Shown piece by piece: positions 53,360-64,000 of a stretch of 64,000 nt of DNA. The position numbers were made by a program, and so were the translations under genes. The stretch is from the NCBI RefSeq assembly GCF_902150065.1, contig NC_044001.1:19969439-20033438 (forward strand). The letters run 5' to 3'. The stretch is from Myripristis murdjan (Eukaryota > Chordata > Actinopteri > Holocentriformes > Holocentridae). Position 1 is the first letter of the stretch. Each line of letters begins with the position of its first letter. A model generated the notes under the pieces. That model was not told the DNA's origin. It did not search any database and was given only the letters and a program-made list of their open reading frames with translations.

Positions 53360-53394
53360 AATAAATATGTATTATGTGTAATAAACAGAATAAA
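53360..53394 (+). terminator. nhsl3: nhsl3 polyadenylation signals; 3' UTR 52440 to about 53415
   Basis: Three AATAAA hexamers lie at 53360, 53380 and 53389, about 0.9 kb past the stop. The stretch from 52440 to there is AT-rich and without an open frame, as expected of a 3' UTR. Confidence 0.65.
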
Positions 53395-53415
53395 CATTTA
53401 CCAAGAGAGAAAAAT

Positions 53416-54364
53416 GCCAGTGACTGAGTGGCTTTCAAGTCGAGGATCCTTGGTCTTTTTCTCCAACTGTTCTAATCCAGTGTTCCTCTATTTCTTTACT
53501 GGCCTTTGCATACATTTGCGCAGACCCTGTTCCCCATTTTAATATAATAATAATAAATATAAAAATAATATAATTTCCCGGTAGTCTGGAACCAAAATCT
53601 TTAAATCTAGATAACACATTAAGTCTGAAATAAATAAATAAATAAATAAATAATGAAAAAATAATAATGGAAAATGAGTAGAAACCCTATCAAGATGAAG
53701 TTAAATTGAACTCTAAGGCCAGAGATGAATTTCTACACTATGAGTCATGATAAAGTCGGTTAAACAGCAAAACATGCCTATCAAATAAAATGGGCCTTTT
53801 TTTTAAACAAGCAATATACATTTTTTAAATGTTTGACCTACTTTTTAGACAAGTCTCAGTGAGTTCCAGACAGCATGGACTCAAATTTTGGTACAAATAC
53901 AACGTAAAATCCACATTCAAACATGGACCAGCAAATAAAGTACAACATACTATCTCGGTTAAATAAAGCATGCAATATCTTGTGATCCAAGCTGCCTTCC
54001 TTAAGCAGAGAACCTGAGGTTGAAACGTGGTCCCTCCTTGAGCCTTATCAAAGACAAACATTTTTTTAGTGTTAATTTTTGACAGTACTGATCTTTACCA
54101 ACTTATGCGTTTTACTTTGGTAAAGTTGTTTAATTTGAAACAGAAGCAGTGCAGCCTGCAGCACAGTTGTACGGCTGCTCGCCCTCTCCATTACTTTGTT
54201 ACCAGTCAACTATGTGAGGAATGTCAAAGAAATGTGATACTGATATACCTTTGGTCCAACCTGTTAACTTCTGAAAATCTAACATGAGGTAAATGTGAGC
54301 AGAATATTATGAAGAGTGTGGTACAGGTTCCCTTGAACAGATTTCCTTTCATCTTTGATGTCAG
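53416..54364. other. Intergenic, no gene seen
   Basis: AT-rich spacer with an (AAAT)n microsatellite at about 53627-53653. No supported coding or RNA gene. Confidence 0.45.
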
Positions 54365-54790
54365 TTAACCCATTTAAGCCCACCAGCAACTATAGTTGCC
54401 AAAGTCTATGCCTGTCATTTTCTACTCAAAATAAAAAAATCTAAATGTTACTCATATAATTTTCTTCAATTACATGATAGTAGACAACTTAGACAAAGGT
54501 TTTAAGAAAAAAAAAAAAAGTTTGCAAGTGCTTCCTGTCACATGACGTCGACTTCCTACCCCTTCCTCCCGAGAACATGCCAGCAGCAAACCCTCCCAGA
54601 AAGAGCTAATTTTCTTTAATTTAAATTCTGATGTTTTCAACCATGACATGTGTATATGTATTTAATCATACAAGTCTCTTGAATAACCCCCCAAAAAATG
54701 TTGTACCTTGGATGAATAGTTTTTTGTTTATGGGCAAATTTGTGCAAGTGGCAACTATAGTTGCCGGTGGGCACATAGCTTGTAACTACC
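54365..54790. mobile_element. Probable piggyBac-like MITE with palindromic subterminal repeats
   Basis: A TTAA at 54365-54368 is followed by CCCATTTAAGCCCACC and the palindrome GCAACTATAGTTGC (to 54400). The same palindrome followed by GGTGGGC lies at 54750-54772, an inverted copy. The layout, TTAA plus a palindrome just inside each end, mimics the intact piggyBac element at 21.6-23.6 kb. The outer right end has decayed and no second TTAA is clear. No coding capacity. Confidence 0.5.
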
Positions 54791-55015
54791 ATGGGAAAAC
54801 ACTGTTTGCAATATTGCTCATGAATTACTTAAGTCCCAGTCTACGTCACTCAGTGCGTCCTGTAGTGTGGCCTCTGATTGGGCGGACCAGCGTCTGACCT
54901 CTTGCGATACCGGGGGTTCCTGTCTTAGCCTTTGTTTATATTTTGGTAATAGTCATAACATAAAATCATAACTCTCTTATTTCTCAACCATTTTCATGTG
55001 TTTTTTTTTGGCCAA

Positions 55016-55676
55016 ACAGTGTTCAGGTACTTGGACAAAATTTGCAAAACTCATCCGCTCTTTTTTGTTAAACCTTAAACACATATTCAGTCACTAAACA
55101 CATTTCACACTGTCATACACTCGTGTTGCAAAATTGTAAATACAGACAGCTAAATGTGAACACAAGTCCAACACAGCTGTCATCTTTTACACACAACAAC
55201 TCAATACTGAACACACGCGTTTCTAATGATGTGATCAGACCAATTGGGCAGGATAAAAACCAGTTCAGTGTTTTCAGTGCACAGGTGGCACATGTGCATT
55301 CATCTAAAATGGACAGAAACATACAGAGAGGCGGACTACGTTCAGAGGCTGAATGTAGTCTAGATATTGCTTTGACTACAATATTATTTTGCTAAATGCA
55401 TTTACAATGACCATTTTCTGTTTACTACGTGCCCTGGATGCTGTGTCCTAAATTATTTGATGTAGTGTCTGATGAATGCTCTGAGGTGACTATATTTTTA
55501 CTTGCTGTGTGTATGATCTGCACACATTGTTTGGTTTTGAACACAGTGTAACTGGTTTTGAGGTGAAAAGTCTGGAGTTTTCTGAATGTAGTTTGAGGCT
55601 TTGGATTTGGGTTTTAGGTTTTGAGAAAATGGGTGGAGGTTTCAAGAAATGTGTTTTAGCAATTGGGAAAAACTGT
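55016..55676. mobile_element. Possible mariner/Tc1-like non-autonomous relic
   Basis: A 660-bp stretch between ACAGTGTTC and the inverted ACTGT shows GT-rich, chant-like strings (TTTTGAGG, TTTTAGG, TTTTGAG) and a TGTGATCAGACCAATTGG motif, which I associate with a fish DNA-element family. The terminal similarity beyond ACAGT is weak and the target duplication is not clear, so this is a tentative call. Confidence 0.3.
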
Positions 55677-55817
55677 AATACAACATTTTTGATTAAAATT
55701 ATAGCATAAAGGAACAAGCGATTGGCTGCATTTCAGTGTTGTGTATTTTTATTGAAATGTGTCAGCAGAATAACCTACTGTGGGCTACAATAGTCTTTGA
55801 GCAGTGATGCACTAATA

Positions 55818-58758
55818 CTACATCCATGTGAAATACCAAGTCATTTCCTGACTATCCACTGTTTCTGCCTCTGCCTGACCATCATCTTTCTTCCTCTCAG
55901 TCTTAGAGACAGTCGCCCTCTCTGGTTCTTCATCTCTACCTGTGTTCTTTTCTCCTTTTTCTTCTTTACTTTGAGTTTCCGGCGGCTGCACCTTATCCTC
56001 CCTCAATGTCTTAATAGACTGTGAGTCAACTTCTATTTCTGATGCCAACATTTCCTTCACCCCCACACCATGTGGTGGCTGTCCATTTCCCTGCTCTTGT
56101 AGATGACTCAACTGCTTTTCATCGAAGACATCATCTTCCTTTCCATCTACTGCTCTCAGCTCTGGTCCTCTTTCAGATTCTGTCTGTGATCCTGATTCTT
56201 CTCTCTGCAGATAATCCTGTGTAACTACATACCCTGAGCCATCCACTGCAAATTCCTCTAAATCTGTCATACCAGACATTTTCCTCTCATCCTCAAAAAG
56301 CCCATCTCTGAAACCTACTTCATCTAATCCAGCTTCTTTCACTCCGTCAAAAATAATCCTGCTTTTTTCTTCCTGCAAGAGTCTGTAGCTTTGCTGGTCT
56401 TCAACAGCATCATCAACATCATCAACATCATAGTCTGGACTGTGCATCTCCTCAGTGGTTTGGTGGCTCATTTTGGTCTCAAACACCACTGTGTCTTCAG
56501 GGTTGCTGTGTGTGCTCATGCTGACCAGAGATGTTGTAACTGGTAAAAAGCCATCTTCCAGCCTGTGTGGTTGATCTGAGACCAACATCGGCCCGCTGCT
56601 GGCAGAGCCTAAGGACACAGAGTCAAATTAGAGAGGATGGCACCAGTAATGGGAGCATCAACATTTGCAATGGAAAACTTGGCAGTCAAGGGACATGGAT
56701 ATTTGTAGTTGCCCCCAGGTGAAAGAGAATTAGACTGCTAGAGGGATGACATGTTAGTGGAAATTAAAACCATCATAATATCCTTGATGGCAAATTTAAG
56801 TAAGAATGTTTATTGCCAGAAATAACTGTCTGGCTAATTATTCAGAAATAGCTACAACATCACAAACCTTCCATCATGGCCCTCCGGGGTTCAGGGATCA
56901 AACATCGTGAGTCACAGCACTCACATATGGAGTCGTCACCAGTAAGGGCCTTCCACCTGTCATGGCAGAGGCAAAACATCACTCATTCCTCTTAACAAGC
57001 ACTGAAAGAAAAGCCAATCGCAGTCCGGGTGGGGGATTTTGTCTGTGGTGTTGAAGCATACTTGCTCTCCCTGTAGGTGCAGGATTTGTGTGCAGGACTT
57101 GGGTCCTTTGATGTCACAAGTAGTTTGCAGTGAATGTAGACCTAAAATAAAGACATGCACATTTAACATTTTAAACTGGAGGATTTTCTCCCAACTGCAC
57201 AAACTTCAGCTGTTTGTAGTTTCAATTCAATATCGTGCAGTGTTACCACTGACGCAAGAAAACGTCAGCATCCAGCCTGCGCTCACCTCAGTGTCAGGGT
57301 TAGCAATGAACTGGAAGGCTCTAAAGGAGAATCGCAGAGTCTTATCTGTTCTGGGAGAGACAAAATGAGAGGCCCCTGGGTCCCTCTGGCTCTCCACCAT
57401 GCAGCTGTGAAGGACAACAATATGCCTTTGAACTGACATCAGTCCATGGTAATTGTTTTACACCTCCACTCTGTGTCAGTGTCCAAGGGCAAAGCCACAG
57501 CATTTTTTAAGCATGACCGCCCACAGTACACACCCAAAGTTGTCGATGATGGTGTACTTGATGGATGATTTAGAGCCACTGGAAAGTGTGGCATAGCAGC
57601 TGTTGATGTACAGCTTTCCTCCAGGGGGAAGACGTGAAGCAGAAACCTGGAAATTAACATTCTCCCCGAGCTGATACACTCTGGACTTGACTGGCCCGGT
57701 CCAATGACCTAAGATAGTCCATTGAAAAGTATCACAGCATGAATCTACCAAATATACCTATTTACTGGAAAACTTTATCAGAGTTGAATACATTTCCACT
57801 GAACCCTATAGTACCAAGATTATTATGCATACCATCCATCAGCTGAACTTGGAAGTCGTTCGGACCTGCCTTCAGACCCGCCTTCAGCCTTTTACGCACA
57901 ACAGCAGTTCGCCAGGTGGGACGCACAGCCAGTTGGCGCACATGATGATACCTGGCCAGGATGGAGGTTTAGAGAGGACGAGCCTTTACACACATAAGAT
58001 GTCGAGAAAAGGCAAAAGACAAGTCTAACCTTTGAAAACGACATTCAATGTTGACATCGATCCGATGCGCTCTGCTCGGGAACCATTTTGGCGAGGGCGC
58101 GTAGTGGAGCACGTACTTATAGACCAGATAACCAGGGGGCATCTGTCGGGAGGTGTCATATTTTTGGATTAACCGAGATCAGGATGCAGGAAAACGCAAA
58201 GAGCGTGTAACAACCATGTGATCTTACCTCACGCTTGGCACCACACTCTGTCAGGGGATACGTGAAGAGCAGGTCGCCATAGGGACCGAGAACCCCATTG
58301 CTTTTGCAGGTGCCCAATTTCAGTTCCTCGGCATTTGCACCAAAACCATAGAAGGCTGTTTTGACCCGCACAACCAGGTCAGACGTGGAGCAGGTGACGG
58401 AAACGTCTGGGAGGGAAGCAAAGTCCGGGCTGATCTTTGCTTCGGGCCTTTCTGGACGCACAAATCGGCGTATTTTGGGTTTTGGAGAAGGAGATGTAGA
58501 TGTCAGTGGCAGCTCAGTGTTGCGTCGAGGTGAGGGGAAACTCATGTTTTGAGTGGGAAACTTCTGGCCGGATTCTCTGTCGCCTGTTGTCGACAAGTTG
58601 ATTGTGTCGGCGGGTTTTTTTGGGTCCCCCAATTTAGAAACTTTTATCCCTCTAGTGGGGCGCCATACAGACGGAGATTTAAGGGTGTCCGCTGCCGAGT
58701 TGACGAGGCCCAGTGATAAAACATTCCAAAAAACCAAGAGACGCCACTTTGTTTTCAT
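55818..58758 (-). CDS. Zona pellucida protein 3-like egg-coat protein with long acidic tail
   Basis: A secreted egg-envelope (chorion) glycoprotein of the ZP3 family. Exons: 58228-58758, 58030-58142, 57833-57951, 57534-57708, 57287-57404, 57062-57141, 56868-56956 and 55818-56608; total 671 aa. The start at 58758 gives a signal peptide (KTKWRLLVFWNVLSLGLVNS). A Pro/Ser/Arg-rich linker runs to residue 120. The ZP domain (about 121-400) starts VTCSTSDLVVRVKTAFYGFG and includes VHYAPSP-type and YINSCYATLS motifs, then HCKLLVTSKDPSPAHKSCTY and the CECCDSRC cluster of ZP3 proteins. EPRR at about 400 may be a processing site. The last exon adds 263 residues, very rich in Glu/Asp, with no membrane anchor, and ends TWYFTWM. 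Usual ZP3 proteins are nearer 420 aa. A reverse AATAAA lies at 55748, 65 bp past the stop. Which teleost zp3 paralogue this is remains open. Confidence 0.9.
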
Positions 58759-59500
58759 CGCAAGAGCCAAGATTGTCCTACCTGTCTGTATATCTGTGCG
58801 TAAATCCGCTGCTCTGTCACAGCTGGGGGTAATTATTGGCGAGAACGAATCAGCAGCTTTCCTCTTAAACAGGGGCCTGGAGGTTTCACTGGAAGAAACC
58901 ATCCACTCAGCCACTGAAAAGCATTATTGGAGATTTCCAGCAGACATTATCATATGCACTTATTCGTATTGTCTTCACACAAATCACAGGTAATCATAAA
59001 ACCTGACAAAATGTCATTAGGGTGGGATCATTTTGTTTCCACTCCAGGATGCTGTTAGTAAGAGGTTATCTTAATACACCCTTAGCAACAGCGGTTATTT
59101 GCTTGAAGGAAACAAAGTGATTAATACTGGGAGCAAGTGAAATGATCTCATCCCACTGGACATTTTTTATTCCAAGACACAATAGCAGACCAATGAGTTG
59201 CTCTGCAGCGCCTGAGGAGGGATGTGGGTCACTATCTACTTCCCTGTCCACTGAATGCGAGCCCCTGTTGTTCATTTGTGGCGTGAGTTGAGATATTCTG
59301 TATAGTACCTTACATCAGTTGCAGTGATGTATGGCAAATTTAAAGACTGATAAACCATGATCTCCATCCAGTGGTCAGAATAAAGTCAAAACAAATAAAT
59401 CCACTAACAGAAACAAAAATCAATTGCTCAGTTTCTGCAATAAACACACTGACACACTGTGTTGGTAGCCGCCGTGTGCAGTAAAATAAAAGACTTTTCA
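58759..59500. other. zp3-like upstream region and spacer, no other gene seen
   Basis: Contains the promoter side of the zp3-like gene. An in-frame upstream ATG at 58914 would add 52 residues before the signal peptide, which is unlikely for a secreted protein. The remaining spacer before the mfsd2a 3' end shows no supported feature. Confidence 0.45.
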
Positions 59501-59513
59501 CTGTTTGCTAGAG

Positions 59514-60019
59514 TTTATTCACATATTCTAATTTATGGTACATCAATTTGTCTCACTAATTTACATGATATTGGTCATTGTCACATCATGGTCAAACGTA
59601 TGAAAACAGTATGTACAATTTACATTTCATATACACACACATCATCTAACATCACCGAGTCATGTGCTTTCATTCAGTGCCATGTAAATGCCCCAAGATT
59701 GAAAAATTAGAGTAAAAAATGTGGGCAGATCAAGATTTATTTATATGAATTTAATCTACAAAATTAAGTTTGAAAGCTGGCAGCACTGAGATTAAATCAA
59801 GGCATCTGAAGTGAAAAGTTTGTTCTGATGTGTTTTATAAGGAAGTGGTTTGAAGCTGCTCTTGTCAGAATAAAAGCAGCTTGTTTATAACACCAGAACA
59901 TGACATGATTCAATGTTTTTTTTTTTTCCCCAGTCAAATTTCTTCATTATTTTGGCAAAGTCTGAGTTCTTCACATGATTTGACAATCTCTTGTTATGTG
60001 GGTCACAGATTGCCTTTAT

Positions 60020-60073
<54 letters not shown>

Positions 60074-61274
60074 ACATGCATACATAAACAGTAGCCTACG
60101 ATCTGTACAAACCATCACAAACACCCATATTCCCATGATTTACCCTCATATTTACAAGAATTTATTACAACCTAGAAGTTAACAAATTAGTACTATATGT
60201 GCTTTTATCAGAAAATTATAATCCCTTGGATTATCTAGTTAAAATAAATAGTTAAATAAAGCCTTTCTCTTCCCTTGGGGAGTACCATGGTTTTAACTGA
60301 AACGACTTCAAAGTGTCTAGTCGCCCTCTGTGACAACACAAAGCACGTTAGGATTCAGAAATGGCTGTCAATCTTGATGGAGATAGATTGAAGTTTTTAA
60401 AGCACTTTCCCAAAAAGTTTGTAGGAGAAACCCTTTTAGGTAGCAAAAAGAAAGACTACAGAAAAAACCCCAACATCAACCCAAATACGCAGTCTGGTTA
60501 AAAACAAGTCCAACAGAAAATCTCAGCACAGCTAACTGTATAATATGTGTGGTTGTAAGGCAGTGATTTACTTGGTCTAGATACACCAGAGTCAAGTCTG
60601 TGATACCATGGAAACCTGCGTTTTACACCAGAAAATTCAAGTACACTGAGAACCGTCTTTTGTGTTAGCAGAAAAGATGTGTAACAGGCAACTCTCGCTC
60701 TCAGGAGACAACTCCAAAAACAGACATGAGCATAAATTTAGCAGCTCCACATAATGGCAATCCCAGTGGAAGTGTTATCGGTATGCCCTCCTGTAAATAA
60801 GGGCTGATACTGTATATTTCCCTCGAGGGGGGGTTAGCAGCTGAATGAAGTGTAAAAGTGTAAGTAGTGTAGCTTTCCCCCACTGACCTAAGAATAGATT
60901 AGGTAACATTTTGCTCCAATCTTAGACTGCACAGGTAAAAACTCAATCTCGTAAACACACAAACACATAAACAGCAGCTCAAACCACAGATGATGGCAAA
61001 CCGAGAATACTCAAGTCATGCATAGGATGACGTCAGCCACTAGAGGGCCCCGTAAACCTGTGTGATCCACTGGAGGAGGCCTGTCGAGTTGAGGTAGCGT
61101 CAGGGCAGCCCGCCACATTGTGGTCTGTGGTCTGTCCTGTGTTAGTCCAGATGACCCCAAAACACACAAGACCCGTCCAGCCAGCCTGGTGGTCTCGTCC
61201 CTCTTGTCAGCCTGTGCAAACACGCAAGACAGCGGTGGCCTTCTGGTTGGCTTCTCCTCCTCCGCCTCACTCTG
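59514..61274 (-). other. mfsd2a: mfsd2a 3' UTR (inferred)
   Basis: Downstream of the mfsd2a stop there is no open frame of note until a reverse AATAAA at 59514-59519, which would give a 3' UTR of about 1.75 kb. It includes a (CA)n run at 60023-60070 and a CTCF-like CCACTAGAGGGC at 61037-61048. Earlier poly-A sites are possible. Confidence 0.45.
60023..60070. repeat. (CA)n microsatellite
   Basis: Pure CA run of 48 bp in the probable mfsd2a 3' UTR. Confidence 0.95.
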
Positions 61275-64000
61275 CTACACGACATTCCCGAGCTCCGCAG
61301 AGTCCGACTCAGAGTCCAGTTCAGAGTCCCTGTTTAAAAGACGGGAGAACAGCCAGGAGTCACACACAAAGGACTTGGCATGGCCAAACAGGGGACATAA
61401 TGTGTGACACTGACAGGCCGTAAACAGTTTGTTTGAGGATTTAATTTGAATTTTCCTCAGGTATACAACCACATGCCAGGACGGAACTGAATTTAGCATC
61501 GCATGGTGATGCTATTGGACACCGGGCTTGTTTTATGGCCAAAGCGGCATGTTTAGTGGAGGAGACAGGTCTGGTCATGCATGAGTCCTGCTGTGCAACA
61601 ATAGTTGTCTGGCCTTGTTTAGCCAGAATAAATAAAGTGCAGATGTCTGTGTTCTTCTCTAAGTGTAGAAGTGCTTGTGTGAGTGCATTTGGCCTCGCTT
61701 ACAGCATTGCCTGCAGCATTTCGCGGTTGCCTTGCCTCCTCTCCTCGTCGATGGGGTAGGTTTTGAATATCAGAAGTCCCACAGCAATGAGAACCACTGG
61801 CACAGGGGAGACCAGCATCTTCAGGGTTAAAATGACAGTCTCAGGTTGTGAGCAGCCATTGGTAATGTATCCGGCAAAGCTGCGCAAAAATGTGGAGGGA
61901 GGGATGGAGGGGAAAAGAGAGTTGATGTGAATACAGTTTGGCTTAATTATAAGTTGAAGGATTATGTGATTGCTGACCACATGATCTGGACTGCTGGACC
62001 GTAAATATGGAGCTAATCTCATAGAGACTGTATAGACCAAGATAATCCCCCACTCAAATACATTTCTTTTTCCTCCGCACTCAGAGTTCTGCAGAAGGAA
62101 TTGCAAATATGAGCACTGAGGAGGACGCTCATAATGAGTGGGAGAGAGGATGAAAAAGGTCAAATTGCACAGTATAGTGATGCAGGATGAAGAGTCAATA
62201 TTCACTACACAAAGCTGCCATTAACTCTGCCTATCTGACACTGCTTAAAAAAAAAAAAAAAATCATCAGCCAACTCACTCTAAACTGAGGGTCGAGACAC
62301 CTAGCGACACACCGGAGGCAAACTTGGTGAAGAACACATAGAATGAGAAGAAGATGGCTTCATGACCGTGGATGTCTGGGTTCTTCACCTTGAAGTCGTC
62401 CACCACATCCGGAAGCATCGACCTGCGAGGACAAATAACATTTGAATCAAAGACAGAGAGCCATTCGAAAAAGAAAAAAAAACCCAAAAACAAAACGAAA
62501 CCAAGTGATACATTTAGAAATTTGGGGAAGGATTCTGAAAATAAACGTCCCCTTACCAGGGTAGGAGAAAAGCTGCTGCCACACTCACACCTGCTGCCAC
62601 TGAGACCATGTAAGAAATGATCAGGTTGCTTTTGATGGAGACAATCAGGATCATGAAGGGCACCGCCCACTGTGGAGGGACAGGGCAACATGGTTTGCGT
62701 GACTTGAGAGAACCGATTCCACACCAGTTATCTTTTGAGACATGCATGCCAAAGACGAGCATCCTCTACTAACCGTAATGCCGATGTAAACCGCTGTCTT
62801 CTTCCCAAACTGAGTCAGGAACCACTGCCACAGAGGTATGGAGACAGTCCCTGATAGCTGGAAATGATGGAAAGCATGTTAGAGTTGTCGTTTAATTTAT
62901 TGTTATCACTATTAAATGACCTCACAGAAGGCAGAAAGACTATATTTTCTTGGTCAGTCAGTATGAATGCTGTGCAAACCGGACCTCATTAAGGACTGTG
63001 GAAAATGTGGGAACCGGATAAACTGACCAAGGAGGAAGAGGTCATGGGACAAGGGCAGAGTGTACTTTGTGGGGTCTTAACATAACCATGCAGGGGGTGG
63101 GCAACCTTTGACCTCTGGGGAGGACGGGGTCAACTGGTGTCAAATGACCACACAGGAACAAGCTTGCCCCTGAGGAATGAACAGCCTGAGAAATACCAAT
63201 GTGGCTGAAAGTGACCAAATACAGTAGAACCCTCCATGCTGACTCCCACCTCTGCTGATGTGGTAGCGCTCAAATTTTTTTTCCTCTCCTAATAAGAGGG
63301 GGAGGCAGTAGAGCAGAAAGTAGTGAACGATGGCAAAAAGGGGGCAACCGAAGCACCGTTCCCATGGTGGCACTGAAGGAGCGCCTGGGCAACAAAAGCT
63401 CCACTGTGTCCTTTCTCCCTCTGGATCTCCTGCTATCGTGGAGCGAGTGTGTGAGCAGGGGACGATTTCCCAGGGACCCAAACAACACCTCCTCTCACCC
63501 TGAAAATGTGCCCTTTCAGCCCCATGACCATGCCTGTCCTCGCGTGAGGAAAGCCCCCCAACAGACTGCCGGAAACCCCCGCACATCCTGATTAGCTACT
63601 GTTCACCACGAGGAGAACCGACCAGATTTTAATTACATCCAGCAGAGCGGTATTGCTGTCTGCTGATTGTACTGATGTCCTTCCCATTTTACATGGAGAC
63701 TGTAAGGTATTGAGCTCCTCGGTGGAGATGGGAACACTCACCATAATGACCAAGAGGATATTCTGGAAGTCGTTCCTGTGGCCAAGGGCGTACGTGATGA
63801 AAAGAGCAAAGTTTCCCTCCAGCAGCTGCCAAAGATACACAGATAAAGACTCGTTTTCAAGGAAAAACAACAGCGACCCTTCGACGTGATTTCCAGAAAA
63901 TAATATTTGTTTGGTGTCGAATACAAAAAAAAAAACAGATTATGAAATGAAGTTTACCATGAAGGCCAGAGAGGTGAAGAGGAAGCCCAAGACAAGTTTG
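61275..64000 (-). CDS. mfsd2a: Lysophosphatidylcholine symporter Mfsd2a, C-terminal half (partial gene)
   Basis: A major-facilitator-family sodium-dependent symporter that imports lysophosphatidylcholine carrying DHA, for example at the blood-brain barrier. Seven exons are visible: 63958 to past 64000, 63742-63825, 62774-62857, 62557-62669, 62279-62422, 61703-61879 and 61275-61329. The N-terminal half lies beyond the right edge. Family blocks: [51 protein letters not shown], a hydrophobic helix ending [42 protein letters not shown], then [13 protein letters not shown] and [18 protein letters not shown]. The tail ends acidic ([17 protein letters not shown]), as in human (SETDSTELASIL). The repeated acidic DSE tail is conserved in kind. 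Teleosts have two copies (aa, ab), and I cannot tell which this is. Confidence 0.93.

Noticed and set aside
54541-54600. Possible promoter motif TGACGTCGAC in the 54.5-kb MITE
   Set aside because: A single CRE-like string inside a mobile-element relic with no gene start nearby.
58759-58914. Upstream in-frame ATG at 58914 for the zp3-like gene
   Set aside because: It would bury the clear signal peptide at 58758 behind 52 polar residues.

Overview
The window looks like chromosomal DNA from a ray-finned fish, probably a teleost. The genes are vertebrate and split by GT-AG introns. One gene is a fish-type egg-coat ZP3-like protein. The non-coding DNA is rich in CA/GT microsatellites, hAT-like and piggyBac-like DNA elements and MITEs. 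I saw no rRNA, tRNA or CRISPR array, and no retroviral or other virus-derived element that I could support.

Layout, left to right. (1) 0.6-1.7 kb: the 5' end of tmem39b on the minus strand, running off the left edge, with a CpG-rich promoter. (2) 3.0-4.2 kb: weak signs of extra minus-strand exons that I cannot identify. (3) 5.5-10.0 kb: khdrbs1 (Sam68), minus strand, 9 coding exons, with an intronic hAT relic. (4) 10.3-14.2 kb: intergenic DNA holding two diverged copies of one segment and a MITE. (5) 14.2-20.5 kb: zbtb8os (archease, minus) and rbbp4 (plus), head to head across 269 bp. (6) 21.3-25.2 kb: sync (syncoilin, minus), with an internally deleted piggyBac transposon in its second coding intron. 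(7) 26.5-53.4 kb: nhsl3/KIAA1522 (plus), with a likely upstream non-coding exon, two alternative coding first exons and a 4.3-kb main exon carrying a proline-rich tandem array. (8) 55.8-58.8 kb: a complete zp3-like gene (minus) with an unusual acidic C-terminal tail. (9) 59.5-64 kb: the 3' half of mfsd2a (minus), running off the right edge.

From my knowledge of the human map, the block zbtb8os-rbbp4-sync-nhsl3 keeps the order and orientation of human 1p35, and khdrbs1/tmem39b are also neighbours there. In human, YARS1 follows KIAA1522. Here a zp3-like gene and mfsd2a (further away on human 1p) follow instead, so the right side is rearranged. The genes do not form one pathway. They cover RNA binding (Sam68), tRNA ligation (archease), chromatin (RBBP4), muscle cytoskeleton (syncoilin), an actin-linked scaffold (NHSL3), the egg coat (ZP3) and lysolipid import (Mfsd2a).

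All exon borders were read by eye from splice signals, reading frame and remembered family sequences. Summed coding lengths are multiples of three for every gene that lies wholly in the window: khdrbs1 398 aa, zbtb8os 162 aa, rbbp4 424 aa, sync 393 aa, nhsl3 1701 or 1632 aa, zp3-like 671 aa.
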